A DNA stretch of 39,371 nucleotides. It comes from a virus. Position 1 is the stretch's first letter; every line of letters begins with the position of its first letter. The stretch lies in the IMG/VR virus record IMGVR_UViG_3300025769_000296, positions 1-39,371 of that record, one strand, 5' to 3'. Positions 30,240-37,653 of this stretch are shown piece by piece. The notes under the pieces were generated by a model that did not search any database, was not told the origin of the DNA, and was given only the letters and a program-made list of their open reading frames with translations. A program made the translations under genes and the position numbers.

Positions 30240-30772
30240 TATGATTTCATCCTACTTTTAATATCCAACCCTGTCCTGTATCCACTAAGTCCACCACTAA
30301 CAGCTTCAAGACCTGCTGTTAAGAAACTAGGTTTATCTATAGGTTGATTAATACTGATAAGTCTTTGTTGAGAAGCTAATCCAGCTTGTTCTAATCCTAG
30401 CTGTGTACCTAATGCACTCATCTCTTGTTGTCTTAAAGTTGCTGCTCTATACCCTGCTTCTTGTCTAGTATAGTCATCCATCAAAGCTTGTACACTAGCA
30501 CCTGCAACACCTGCTTCCCCTGCTGAAACTCTAGCTCTAGCTAACGCTTCTTGGGATTTCCTACTGACTTGTTCAAGTTCCCTAGCCGTAGCTTCTTGCT
30601 CTTGTGCTTGTCGCATACGGATTGAGGTCTGTTCCTGTAACGCTCTTTGACGCTCCGCTGCTGCTGACTGTGCTTGATAGGCTGCTTGTGCTTTAGCTTG
30701 TTGTCGTGCACCTGCAAATTGAACTCCTGCTTGGAGACCTCCTACTATTGCTAATGCTGCTGGATTACACAT
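30239..30772 (-). CDS. Internal virion protein B (T7 gp14-like)
   Basis: This encodes 177 residues (T7: 196). It starts MCNPAALAIVGGLQAGVQFA, a Gly/Ala-rich membrane-like segment, and continues as a long Ala/Gln/Glu-rich helix (AERQRALQEQTSIRMRQAQE, LARARVSAGEAGVAGASVQA) ending near SGGLSGYRTGLDIKSRMKS. This composition is characteristic of gp14, which forms the outer-membrane pore of the ejection channel. It lies between the gp13-like and gp15-like genes. Confidence 0.85.
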   Translation of the reverse strand: MCNPAALAIVGGLQAGVQFAGARQQAKAQAAYQAQSAAAERQRALQEQTSIRMRQAQEQEATARELEQVSRKSQEALARARVSAGEAGVAGASVQALMDDYTRQEAGYRAATLRQQEMSALGTQLGLEQAGLASQQRLISINQPIDKPSFLTAGLEAVSGGLSGYRTGLDIKSRMKS

Positions 30773-30778
30773 AATAAA

Positions 30779-31219
30779 TTACTTCCTCTCTATCTTAAAT
30801 GACTTATAACCAGGATAATTGCAATCTTCAAAAGTAGCACCTAACCAAGTTAACCACCTGACACTAAGTGTATTAGCTTCCATGACATAGTTTGTTAAGT
30901 AGTCAAATCCATCCATCAAGTCATCTATCCACTCTTGTGATTCTTTAACAAATTTCTTCTTTATCGTATAAAATTTCCTAGTACCTAACAACCAAGCTAT
31001 ACCTACATTCCCTCTCGGACTAACTCCAAAGCAAGCTAATAGACCGTCTTGATCTGTCTTGACGCTGTAGCATTTACTGCTTGATTCAAATGATCCGTAC
31101 ACAGCATCTCTAGGGTGGTGCATCAATCCAATACACTCCATCATATCCTCTTCTCGTAAGTCCTCATATAACATAGGAGCATCGAGGTCTGCCATACTAG
31201 GTTCAATCCTAACCTCCAT
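30779..31219 (-). CDS. T7 gp13-like protein (GNAT-like fold, virion assembly)
   Basis: ATG 31219 (MEVRIEPSMADLDAPMLYED) is chosen because TCAAGGAG precedes it at good spacing; the frame from 31252 would overlap the tail tubular B gene by 44 bases. Segments MMECIGLMHHPRDAVYGSFE, LLACFGVSPRGNVGIAWLLG and ANTLSVRWLTWLGATFEDCN match the gp13 (DUF2833) pattern, which has an acetyltransferase-like core. T7 gp13 is needed for assembly of the core and tail. No evidence of enzyme activity. Confidence 0.8.
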   Translation of the reverse strand: MEVRIEPSMADLDAPMLYEDLREEDMMECIGLMHHPRDAVYGSFESSSKCYSVKTDQDGLLACFGVSPRGNVGIAWLLGTRKFYTIKKKFVKESQEWIDDLMDGFDYLTNYVMEANTLSVRWLTWLGATFEDCNYPGYKSFKIERK

Positions 31220-34200
31220 ATCTTCTACTCCTTGATATAATTGTTGATTCAAACTCTGCTGCTAACAGTTTTACTGGTAAAGCACTAGAAGATTTAATTT
31301 CGATAGTGGCATCATTAGGTTGAGCTTGTACAGCAAACTTAAAGAATCCAGTCTCAGGTGTGAATTTACTAAGTGTACTGACAGAGGCTAACAAACTTGG
31401 GTTGTAAGTGTAAGTGTATTTATCTCTAAATTTAGGTGTTACTTCTACAGTGAAGTGTCCTGTGTCTGCATATTCAATACTACCGTTACGAATAGTTTGG
31501 AATGTGTAATCAGATGCTGACCGTCCACCTCTCTCTGTAGGTTGTTTTAAGTTTTGCTTAGAGAACCTGTATAACATATCATATTCAAATCCTATGAAGA
31601 AATCTTTATCACTTAGGTACTCGTGGCTATTCTCACTCCAAGTTGTAGCAGATAAAACTTCAGAAGTTAGTTCCCATTTTTGTGTGTCTGTCTCAGGAAG
31701 TATAGTACCAGATGATGTGTGTCCTTCGATACACTTGTATAAAACATCTGTCTGATAACTCTGACTTAAAGCCCAAGCAGGAGCTACTATAGTTGTTGAG
31801 TCTATTCTTTCCCAATAGGTTTCCCAATCAGCACCTGTGCCTGGTTCTTTGGCTGCATCTGATGTGTGGGTTAAAATACATTTATATGTATAACTATCAT
31901 TTGTCACATAATTAGAATACTTAACATAAGCTACTAACCTACCATCAACTATAGCTTCTGTATTAACAGAGTTACTAATAGTCAAAGCTCTTCTGTTACC
32001 ATTCTTTGTGTACACTGCCATACCATCTCTGAATACAAATCCTCCAGTGGATACTATCTTAGTAACATCAAATTTAGGATCACCGTTAAATATTAACCCA
32101 GATCCACCACTCCTCGTGTAAGCAACAGAACTGACATAGGTAGCATTTGAACTTGCAATCCTGCTGTCTAACAATAAAGCATAGCCTCTGTCACTCTCAA
32201 CAAGTCCATTCTCCATTGGTATCTTCTCTACATAAGTACCTACTGAATCGGTGGTTATGACATAAAGTGTAGCTTCAATAAAGAAGAAGCTTCTAACATT
32301 CCTAGCAAAGGAGAAAGTCATCCAGGAACTCTGTATCTTCTCGTTCCCTTGCCAAAAGTACTTATATACATACAGCTTCTTATAGTCACTGTCTGATTGT
32401 ACAACCACCATATTCTCAGCTGCACTACCTTCCATCCTGACTATGTTAGTAGGTATGTACTTGTTTATCTGTTCTGTTATCTCAGCTGCTCTGTATGTCT
32501 CAGTGTTATTATCTACTGTGTATTCAAGCAGTCCTTCAAAGTTATTTCTTTTAAAGTTAAAGTATATATAACTACTAAGTGCTAACGGACGAATAGTATC
32601 CGATACATCAAACTCAGTCACAGGTGATATAGTAACAGTCTTAGGTGTTAACAAATCTCCACCTCTAAGTACAAACTGAGTCTTTGGAGAGAACAACATT
32701 AACTTCTCTTGGAAAGCTTGTGCGTGTTTAAGAATACTAATCTTAGTGTGTGATACACCTACATCTATTGGAGCAGAGTCTAACAGAGATTGTGTGGTAG
32801 TCCTAAAGAAATTAAAGTATTCATCTGCTTCAGAGAACACTACAGAGTCATCAGTCAAGAATCCTAACCTGTTCTTAAAGAAGAAGATGTCGTTTATTTT
32901 CTTGTCTGTAAAGGTTGGGAATGGATTACTGTAATCATCTCCTGCATTCCTCCCTACCCACTCAACTTCTTTTAAAGTAAAGCTTGTTATCTTACCTGTT
33001 GCTTGGTCAGGGACTAATCTTACTGGCATCGTACCTCTATCTAAAAACCTGTCAATACCTACGCTAACATCTTTATCTGTATCTTTTTGAGTCCACCCTA
33101 CTTCTTCTATCCAACTTCCTTCTCCAAAGTTTTCGTTGTCTTTCGTCTTGAACCTGACATAGTAATCGTCTTGGTCTAAATCAGCATCTCCAATGATCTT
33201 AACTCTAAAATTATTATAACAAGATTTAGGTAAGTCAGTGATGCTGTCTACTTCTTTATATATAACACCTAACGCTTGGTCAGCTAATCCATCCGAAACT
33301 CTAAGTCTAAAATCAGAATCAGCTGATATTTTTATAATGCTACCATTTCTTTCTGTAGTGAATTTAGTGGCAGAACCAGCCACAGTAACAGAGGATATAG
33401 TAGGCATAACAACACCAGCTGATAGGTAATTAAATTCAAGTACGCTAACAGTTTGTTTCTCTCTTGAGTTCCTTGCGTAGTTTATTTGTACTCTCTTAAC
33501 AGTAACTAACATCCCACTACCTGTAATTGGATCATACGCAGCAGTAGAAACTGTACTACTATATCCTGTTCCTTTGAAATTTAAAACAGAAGATACTACA
33601 CCACCATTGATAAGAAGTAAACTTCCTCCTGCTCCTGTGCCTATTTTAGTACCACTATCGAATTGATCGACTGAAAAAGTAAAATTTGTAGAATAGTATC
33701 TATTAGAAGCTGTACTACCTCCCATTCCTGATCCTCCTGTCAAAGAAAATACTTCGACAGTACCTGCACCTGAAACAAAAGCATCTAAACAAGCAGTAAG
33801 GTCTTTAGCTATGTATTCAGTATCTGCGTACTTACCGTCACTGTGTCCTGCCCTTCCACTTATATAAGTAGCAGGAGCATCACCGTGTGTAGTGTAATCA
33901 TGTTCAGAAGCTAAACTACTAGCAACAGGAACTAACTGACCGTCTAAGTAAATACTGTAAGCTTTATCATAGTCTCCTAGCTTAACAAAGATCAAAGCAT
34001 CTTTCTCTAACGGTTGAGTCTTTAACTCTGAATCTGTAACTTTAGCTACATCCGTAGTTTTATTAACAAGAAAGGTAGAGTCTGCAATGGTTAACGCTCT
34101 GAGGTCTTTGACAGGATTAGTAGCACCTGTAAGATACAAACTAGCAGCAGAGTCCTCTACATAAATAGAAAGAGTTGCAGCACCTATACTTACAGCAGTC

Positions 34201-34475
34201 AGATCAAATGCTTTTAACTTATTAGTAGAGTCATAGGTAATCAGGTATTGGTTCTCATCGTCCCTGTCCACATAATGACTGAATAAATTAGTGTTAATGT
34301 CAGCACCTAGTCCTGTGTCATATAAGAACCTACTGTTAGGTCTTTTAACAAGTCCCTCTACTACAGTTGACCAAGCGTTTATCTGCTCATCACACTGTCC
34401 AGGGTATCTTAAATTGTCAGGTTGTTGTGATACACCTTGGGCAAGGTTAGGAATACTGGTGTTAAGCAGTGGCAT
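31209..34475 (-). CDS. Tail tubular protein B (nozzle, T7 gp12-like) with extra domains
   Basis: This encodes 1088 residues, against 794 in T7. The N-terminus MPLLNTSIPNLAQGVSQQPD, then YPGQCDEQINAWSTVVEGLV and KRPNSRFLYD, is diagnostic; FFFKNRLGFLTDDSVVFSEA (531-550) and the C-terminal beta domain also match. Two insertions explain the length: a Gly-rich beta region (about 205-350) and two tandem modules at about 848-888 and 901-936 with the pattern W/Y...SY-x-x-D...YKCI-x-x-HTS...P...W, similar to small carbohydrate-binding (CBM5/12-type) modules. It forms the distal tail nozzle; the inserts may contact surface glycans. Confidence 0.92.
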   Translation of the reverse strand: MPLLNTSIPNLAQGVSQQPDNLRYPGQCDEQINAWSTVVEGLVKRPNSRFLYDTGLGADINTNLFSHYVDRDDENQYLITYDSTNKLKAFDLTAVSIGAATLSIYVEDSAASLYLTGATNPVKDLRALTIADSTFLVNKTTDVAKVTDSELKTQPLEKDALIFVKLGDYDKAYSIYLDGQLVPVASSLASEHDYTTHGDAPATYISGRAGHSDGKYADTEYIAKDLTACLDAFVSGAGTVEVFSLTGGSGMGGSTASNRYYSTNFTFSVDQFDSGTKIGTGAGGSLLLINGGVVSSVLNFKGTGYSSTVSTAAYDPITGSGMLVTVKRVQINYARNSREKQTVSVLEFNYLSAGVVMPTISSVTVAGSATKFTTERNGSIIKISADSDFRLRVSDGLADQALGVIYKEVDSITDLPKSCYNNFRVKIIGDADLDQDDYYVRFKTKDNENFGEGSWIEEVGWTQKDTDKDVSVGIDRFLDRGTMPVRLVPDQATGKITSFTLKEVEWVGRNAGDDYSNPFPTFTDKKINDIFFFKNRLGFLTDDSVVFSEADEYFNFFRTTTQSLLDSAPIDVGVSHTKISILKHAQAFQEKLMLFSPKTQFVLRGGDLLTPKTVTISPVTEFDVSDTIRPLALSSYIYFNFKRNNFEGLLEYTVDNNTETYRAAEITEQINKYIPTNIVRMEGSAAENMVVVQSDSDYKKLYVYKYFWQGNEKIQSSWMTFSFARNVRSFFFIEATLYVITTDSVGTYVEKIPMENGLVESDRGYALLLDSRIASSNATYVSSVAYTRSGGSGLIFNGDPKFDVTKIVSTGGFVFRDGMAVYTKNGNRRALTISNSVNTEAIVDGRLVAYVKYSNYVTNDSYTYKCILTHTSDAAKEPGTGADWETYWERIDSTTIVAPAWALSQSYQTDVLYKCIEGHTSSGTILPETDTQKWELTSEVLSATTWSENSHEYLSDKDFFIGFEYDMLYRFSKQNLKQPTERGGRSASDYTFQTIRNGSIEYADTGHFTVEVTPKFRDKYTYTYNPSLLASVSTLSKFTPETGFFKFAVQAQPNDATIEIKSSSALPVKLLAAEFESTIISRSRRYGG

Positions 34476-34477
34476 CT

Positions 34478-35056
34478 TTACCTGTCAAGTACTCTTAGTA
34501 CGCTGTAGTTATCAAATATAGTTCTATCTGCATTCTCAGAGTCGCTCTCAATAGCTCTAGCTTTTGCTTCTATCTCATCTCTCAAAGCAAATCCTTCTAT
34601 CTCACGACTGCCTAAGAACCTAGCTGCAAAGATTCTAGCTGATTTAACAGCTATGTAATGTCTAAATTGTTCAGGTAGTTCTTCAAAGTCTAACTCAAAA
34701 GTAATGATAGCTTTCAAGTCCTTGGTCCAAGTTTCCCTGTGGTTCTTCCTGTCGTATAGCTTAGTACCTCGTTGTACAGGATCAGAGTCCGTGTATATCT
34801 CAGGGTCTAAGTCTACCTTTAAAGTGTTAAGGGGAAGAGTAATCTTACTAGTACTAGCATCTGGTACTAACGGATAATCATACTCTGTATTAAAATGCCA
34901 TCCTTCTGATTGGATAGCTTTACTAGTTTCGTCTAACGCATGGACTGCTTGTGTAACGGTTACAGGAACGCTTGTTCCACTTAAAGTATTAACAGGTGAC
35001 TCTCCTATTACAGAGATCATTATGTTTACCGCTTCTAGTTTCGTTGTCAGTGCCAT
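34478..35056 (-). CDS. Tail tubular protein A (T7 gp11-like)
   Basis: This encodes 192 residues (T7: 196). MALTTKLEAVNIMISVIGES, then SEGWHFNTEYDYPLVPDAST, LPLNTLKVDLDPEIY and FELDFEELPEQFRHYIAVKS are the family hallmarks. It forms the dodecameric ring between portal and nozzle and holds fibre bases. It starts downstream of the Tphi-like hairpin that follows the capsid gene and is two bases from the tail tubular B start. Confidence 0.92.
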   Translation of the reverse strand: MALTTKLEAVNIMISVIGESPVNTLSGTSVPVTVTQAVHALDETSKAIQSEGWHFNTEYDYPLVPDASTSKITLPLNTLKVDLDPEIYTDSDPVQRGTKLYDRKNHRETWTKDLKAIITFELDFEELPEQFRHYIAVKSARIFAARFLGSREIEGFALRDEIEAKARAIESDSENADRTIFDNYSVLRVLDR

Positions 35057-35066
35057 AGCTTAATAA

Positions 35067-35111
35067 ATAAAAATATCAGTGAAGGGGAGTGGAACGAATC
35101 CAAACCTCCCC
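35067..35111 (-). terminator. Tphi-like hairpin downstream of the capsid gene
   Basis: On the minus strand GGGGAG (35111-35106) pairs with CTCCCC (35089-35084), and inside it TGGA pairs with TCCA with a five-base loop and a three-base bulge. A T-rich stretch (TATTTTTATTTATT) follows. The hairpin starts 24 bases after the capsid TAA, the same place as the T7 RNA polymerase terminator Tphi after gene 10. It would reduce tail-gene expression relative to capsid. Confidence 0.6.
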
Positions 35112-35134
35112 AACACCGAAGAGAGAATCCTAAG

Positions 35135-36211
35135 TTAGGAAACAAGTTCGATAGCACACTCAGGACGGAGGATTCCGTGTCCCATAGCATACTTAGCAAC
35201 GAACAATGTACCTTGACGCTCAATCTGATATTCAGACTCAGTAGCAAGATCAAGCAACTTAACTGTTCCAACAGCAGCTGAGTGTCCTACGATACCCAAG
35301 CTATTGCGGAAGTCACCGTTGTATCCTACTCCACTTGCACCGAAAATATCATTGCTTGAAGCACCGTCTCCAGTAGAAACAGCTGACAAGTCAGTTGATG
35401 GAATGTGAGTTGACTTATAGATTTGAATACCAGCTACTTGTGCAATGCTACCAGAAGCAAGTGATCCTGAACCTCCTACATCTTTATTAGCAGCAGAAGT
35501 ATTGATAGCAACTGCACCACTACCTCCTGTAATAAGTTTGTAGTATTCACTAGGACGAAGAACTGCAAAGCGTCCATCACTAGGAATATCGTTCTCGTCA
35601 AGCTTTTGAGCAGCTGTGAACAAAGCAGTAATTAACTCTGCACCTGTAACAGCAGCTGGAGTACCAGCAACATCACCTGCACTGAAGTCATTGTTAGCAA
35701 CATCAAGTTGTCCACCTGTCTTACCACCTGTGATAACAGCAGAGCTACGAGCAGCAGCAATGAATGTCTTAGAGATAGCAGTGTCAAAACGAAGTGCAAG
35801 AGCCTTACCTAACTCGTTAGCGTAAACTGAACGAATGTCGTAGTGATTCTTTACATCATCAATGTTAGCTAAGAAAGTAGAAGCAACAAGCATCTTATCG
35901 ATAGTTATTGTCTGTTCAGCTTTCTTAATGTCGCTGAGGTATGTGCTACTAGAACCACCTTCTTCAGCGATGTTCTCGCCTGGTGTGTGGTAATTAGCTG
36001 TTGCAATACCTGTTACTGGGAACTGAGCGGATTTACCGTTCTCAATTGTACGAATAGTGTGTAAGGGTTTGAAAACATTGGACTCCTCAAAGGTCTGTAG
36101 AATTTCTCCACTGAACTTTTTAAGAAACAACGCATTGTCAGCAGCATCTGAGCCACCAACAGAATTAATCTGACCTACACGACTGGGGTCTGTTATACCT
36201 TCTCCTGCCAT
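35135..36211 (-). CDS. Major capsid protein (T7 gp10A-like)
   Basis: This encodes 358 residues. MAGEGITDPSRVGQINSVGG, FLKKFSGEILQTFEESNVFK, RTIENGKSAQFPVTGIATAN and YHTPGENI fit the HK97-fold capsid proteins of T7-like phages; RFAVLRPSEYYKLI and GIQIYKSTHIPSTD also match. The gene has a clear Shine-Dalgarno (TAGGAGATC), a candidate phage promoter about 100 bases upstream and a strong hairpin downstream, so it is set up for high expression. I see no frameshift site for a 10B-type minor form. Confidence 0.94.
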   Translation of the reverse strand: MAGEGITDPSRVGQINSVGGSDAADNALFLKKFSGEILQTFEESNVFKPLHTIRTIENGKSAQFPVTGIATANYHTPGENIAEEGGSSSTYLSDIKKAEQTITIDKMLVASTFLANIDDVKNHYDIRSVYANELGKALALRFDTAISKTFIAAARSSAVITGGKTGGQLDVANNDFSAGDVAGTPAAVTGAELITALFTAAQKLDENDIPSDGRFAVLRPSEYYKLITGGSGAVAINTSAANKDVGGSGSLASGSIAQVAGIQIYKSTHIPSTDLSAVSTGDGASSNDIFGASGVGYNGDFRNSLGIVGHSAAVGTVKLLDLATESEYQIERQGTLFVAKYAMGHGILRPECAIELVS

Positions 36212-36300
36212 AATATATGATCTCCTATTTTAAGTTTATAATTGTGTATGTATTTGTTGTGACTTTCGTTAGAACCTTTGATCGAGATTGTCCACCGCAG

Positions 36301-36327
36301 TGGGTCTTGACATTAGTCGTACTAATT
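36301..36327 (-). promoter_or_regulatory. Candidate phage RNAP promoter upstream of capsid (phi10-like)
   Basis: The minus strand reads AATTAGTACGACTAATGTCA followed by AGACCCA. The first 13 bases differ from the T7 class III promoter (AATTAATACGACT) at a single position, and AGACC follows as in the T7 initial transcript. It sits about 100 bases upstream of the capsid ATG, as phi10 does in T7. The -5 to +3 region differs from T7, as expected if the polymerase specificity loop differs. It also contains a small dyad (TTAGT-N3-ACTAA). Confidence 0.4.
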
Positions 36328-36332
36328 GTCGT

Positions 36333-36437
36333 TTAAAGTAAATTTAGTATTATAATTCCACCTAAACACAGAACAGTCAAGACAATAGCTTTTTCCTTTT
36401 GTGTAAGTGAGTTATAAATTTTTATGAGTTTATTCAT
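36333..36437 (-). CDS. 34-residue single-pass membrane peptide
   Basis: ATG 36437 overlaps the TGA of the lipoprotein gene (ATGA). The product starts MNKLIKIYNSLTQKEKAIVL, with a basic N-terminus, and continues through a transmembrane helix (IVLTVLCLGGIIILNLL) to the end. Stop-start coupling supports translation. Together with the upstream lipoprotein it forms a two-gene membrane module between scaffold and capsid. Function unknown. Confidence 0.6.
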   Translation of the reverse strand: MNKLIKIYNSLTQKEKAIVLTVLCLGGIIILNLL

Positions 36438-36850
36438 TTGTTTTGTGCTTTATTGTGAACATAGCGAGTGTAGATTAACGGTACTACATTCCAAAGGATA
36501 ACACCGATAAGACATAGTTTCAAGAACCCATATATCTCATCTAACATAGAATCAAAGAATCCATTATCCATCTCTTCATTGAGTTGTTGTTGTACAAGTT
36601 TTTGTACATCTCCTTCAGTGATTGCTTTTACTTTGTTAGCTAATCCTTTATTCTCTTCCATCAATTTAGCACCCTCTCCTATTCCCCATCCAAGGGCAGC
36701 ACCACCAGCAGCAGGACCAGGACCACCTAAAGCACCCACTGTTGCTCCTCCCACACTTCCTGCTAACGGATAAAAAGAAGCCTTGGAACATCCACCTAAA
36801 AGAACCAGAACCAACACTGGCAAGAAAAAAGATGGAGTCCAAGGCTTCAT
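36434..36850 (-). CDS. Lipoprotein with glycine-zipper segment and C-terminal membrane helix
   Basis: This encodes 138 residues. The signal LPVLVLVLLGGC has a lipobox (LGGC, Cys21). Residues about 30-60 are glycine-zipper-like (LAGSVGGATVGALGGPGPAA, GGAALGWGIGEGA). An acidic/Gln helix follows (VQKLVQQQLNEEMDNGFFDS), then a transmembrane helix (FLKLCLIGVILWNVVPLIY) and a basic tail. Such a protein would be lipid-anchored at one end and membrane-spanning at the other. It sits between scaffold and capsid, where T7 has none, and is coupled to a 34-residue membrane peptide. It could act in lysis, superinfection exclusion or entry. Confidence 0.7.
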   Translation of the reverse strand: MKPWTPSFFLPVLVLVLLGGCSKASFYPLAGSVGGATVGALGGPGPAAGGAALGWGIGEGAKLMEENKGLANKVKAITEGDVQKLVQQQLNEEMDNGFFDSMLDEIYGFLKLCLIGVILWNVVPLIYTRYVHNKAQNK

Positions 36851-36873
36851 ATATATGAACCTACCAAATAAAA

Positions 36874-37647
36874 CTACAGGTAATTGTGACTAACTGCGAT
36901 GCGTCTGTCAATCTCTTCGTGATAACTTTTGTCACCACTTTTGTATCGAGGATCAGACATTGCACGAGCAAGTTCTTGATTAGATTTAAAAGGCATTGTA
37001 GATGAACCATTTACAGCACCTTGTACCAACTTAGGACTAACTCCGTTCTCTGCTTTAAATTGTGCGTATAATCCTTTGGCAGCAAGTTTAGCTTGTTCAA
37101 CTGTACCGTTCTGTACGATTTCATCAAAAGTATTTACTTCTTCAGGAGATAGATTATTAGCAGCCCACTCAGCCATTTGATCCCAATTACCTTCAGTAAC
37201 AGCTTTGATACTACCTTCTTCACTTTGTTGTAGTGCTTGTTGACCAGCAGCGTAGCTATCTACTAACTCCTTCGGTAACCCAACCTCAGCAAGATTCTTA
37301 TAGGTCTCTTCAGATATAACACCGTCATTCTCAAAGAACTCCTTACTAGCTTCAGCAATAACAGTATTAGTATTCGTATCTTCTGTAGTGTCGTCCTCTT
37401 GTTGTTCATCGCTTTGTGGTTGTTCTTGTTCTTGTTCTTGTTCGTTAGATCCCAATTTCGCTTCCAACTCAATATATGACTTTGCCATAGCTTCAGCAGA
37501 TGCGAATTTCTCAGGCAACCACTCAGGTCTATCCTCTTGCGTTTCTTGTGTTTGTTCTTCAGATACTGCATCAACAGCTTCCTCTGACTCTGGGTCAATC
37601 TCCTGTGGTGCTCTCTCATTTATCTCTACTCGGTGTAATTCTGCCAT
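36874..37647 (-). CDS. Capsid assembly scaffolding protein (T7 gp9-like)
   Basis: This encodes 257 residues, very acidic in its N-terminal half (INERAPQEIDPESEEAVDAV), then RPEWLPEKFASAEAMAKSYI, a segment shared by T7-type scaffolds, a low-complexity EQEQEQEQ/QQ tract (about 69-83), helices, and a basic C-terminus (YHEEIDRRIAVSHNYL) that should bind the capsid. It is internal to the prohead and lost on maturation. It lies directly after the portal gene. The Gln/Glu tract is encoded by a TTGTTC hexanucleotide repeat near 37420-37443 that could change length by slippage. Confidence 0.88.
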   Translation of the reverse strand: MAELHRVEINERAPQEIDPESEEAVDAVSEEQTQETQEDRPEWLPEKFASAEAMAKSYIELEAKLGSNEQEQEQEQPQSDEQQEDDTTEDTNTNTVIAEASKEFFENDGVISEETYKNLAEVGLPKELVDSYAAGQQALQQSEEGSIKAVTEGNWDQMAEWAANNLSPEEVNTFDEIVQNGTVEQAKLAAKGLYAQFKAENGVSPKLVQGAVNGSSTMPFKSNQELARAMSDPRYKSGDKSYHEEIDRRIAVSHNYL

Positions 37648-37653
37648 ATCTCT

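Noticed and set aside
30779-31219. Host-targeting GNAT acetyltransferase (moron)
   Set aside because: Position and conserved segments match the gp13 virion-assembly family, which has a GNAT-like core without proven activity.
34291-34521. Plus-strand frames opposite structural genes (this and many others)
   Set aside because: They are shadows of strongly supported minus-strand genes, with no ribosome sites and compositions mirroring the opposite strand.
37420-37443. TTGTTC hexanucleotide repeat as a regulatory or CRISPR-like repeat
   Set aside because: It is a short in-frame tract encoding Glu-Gln in the scaffold protein; there are no spacers or dyads.
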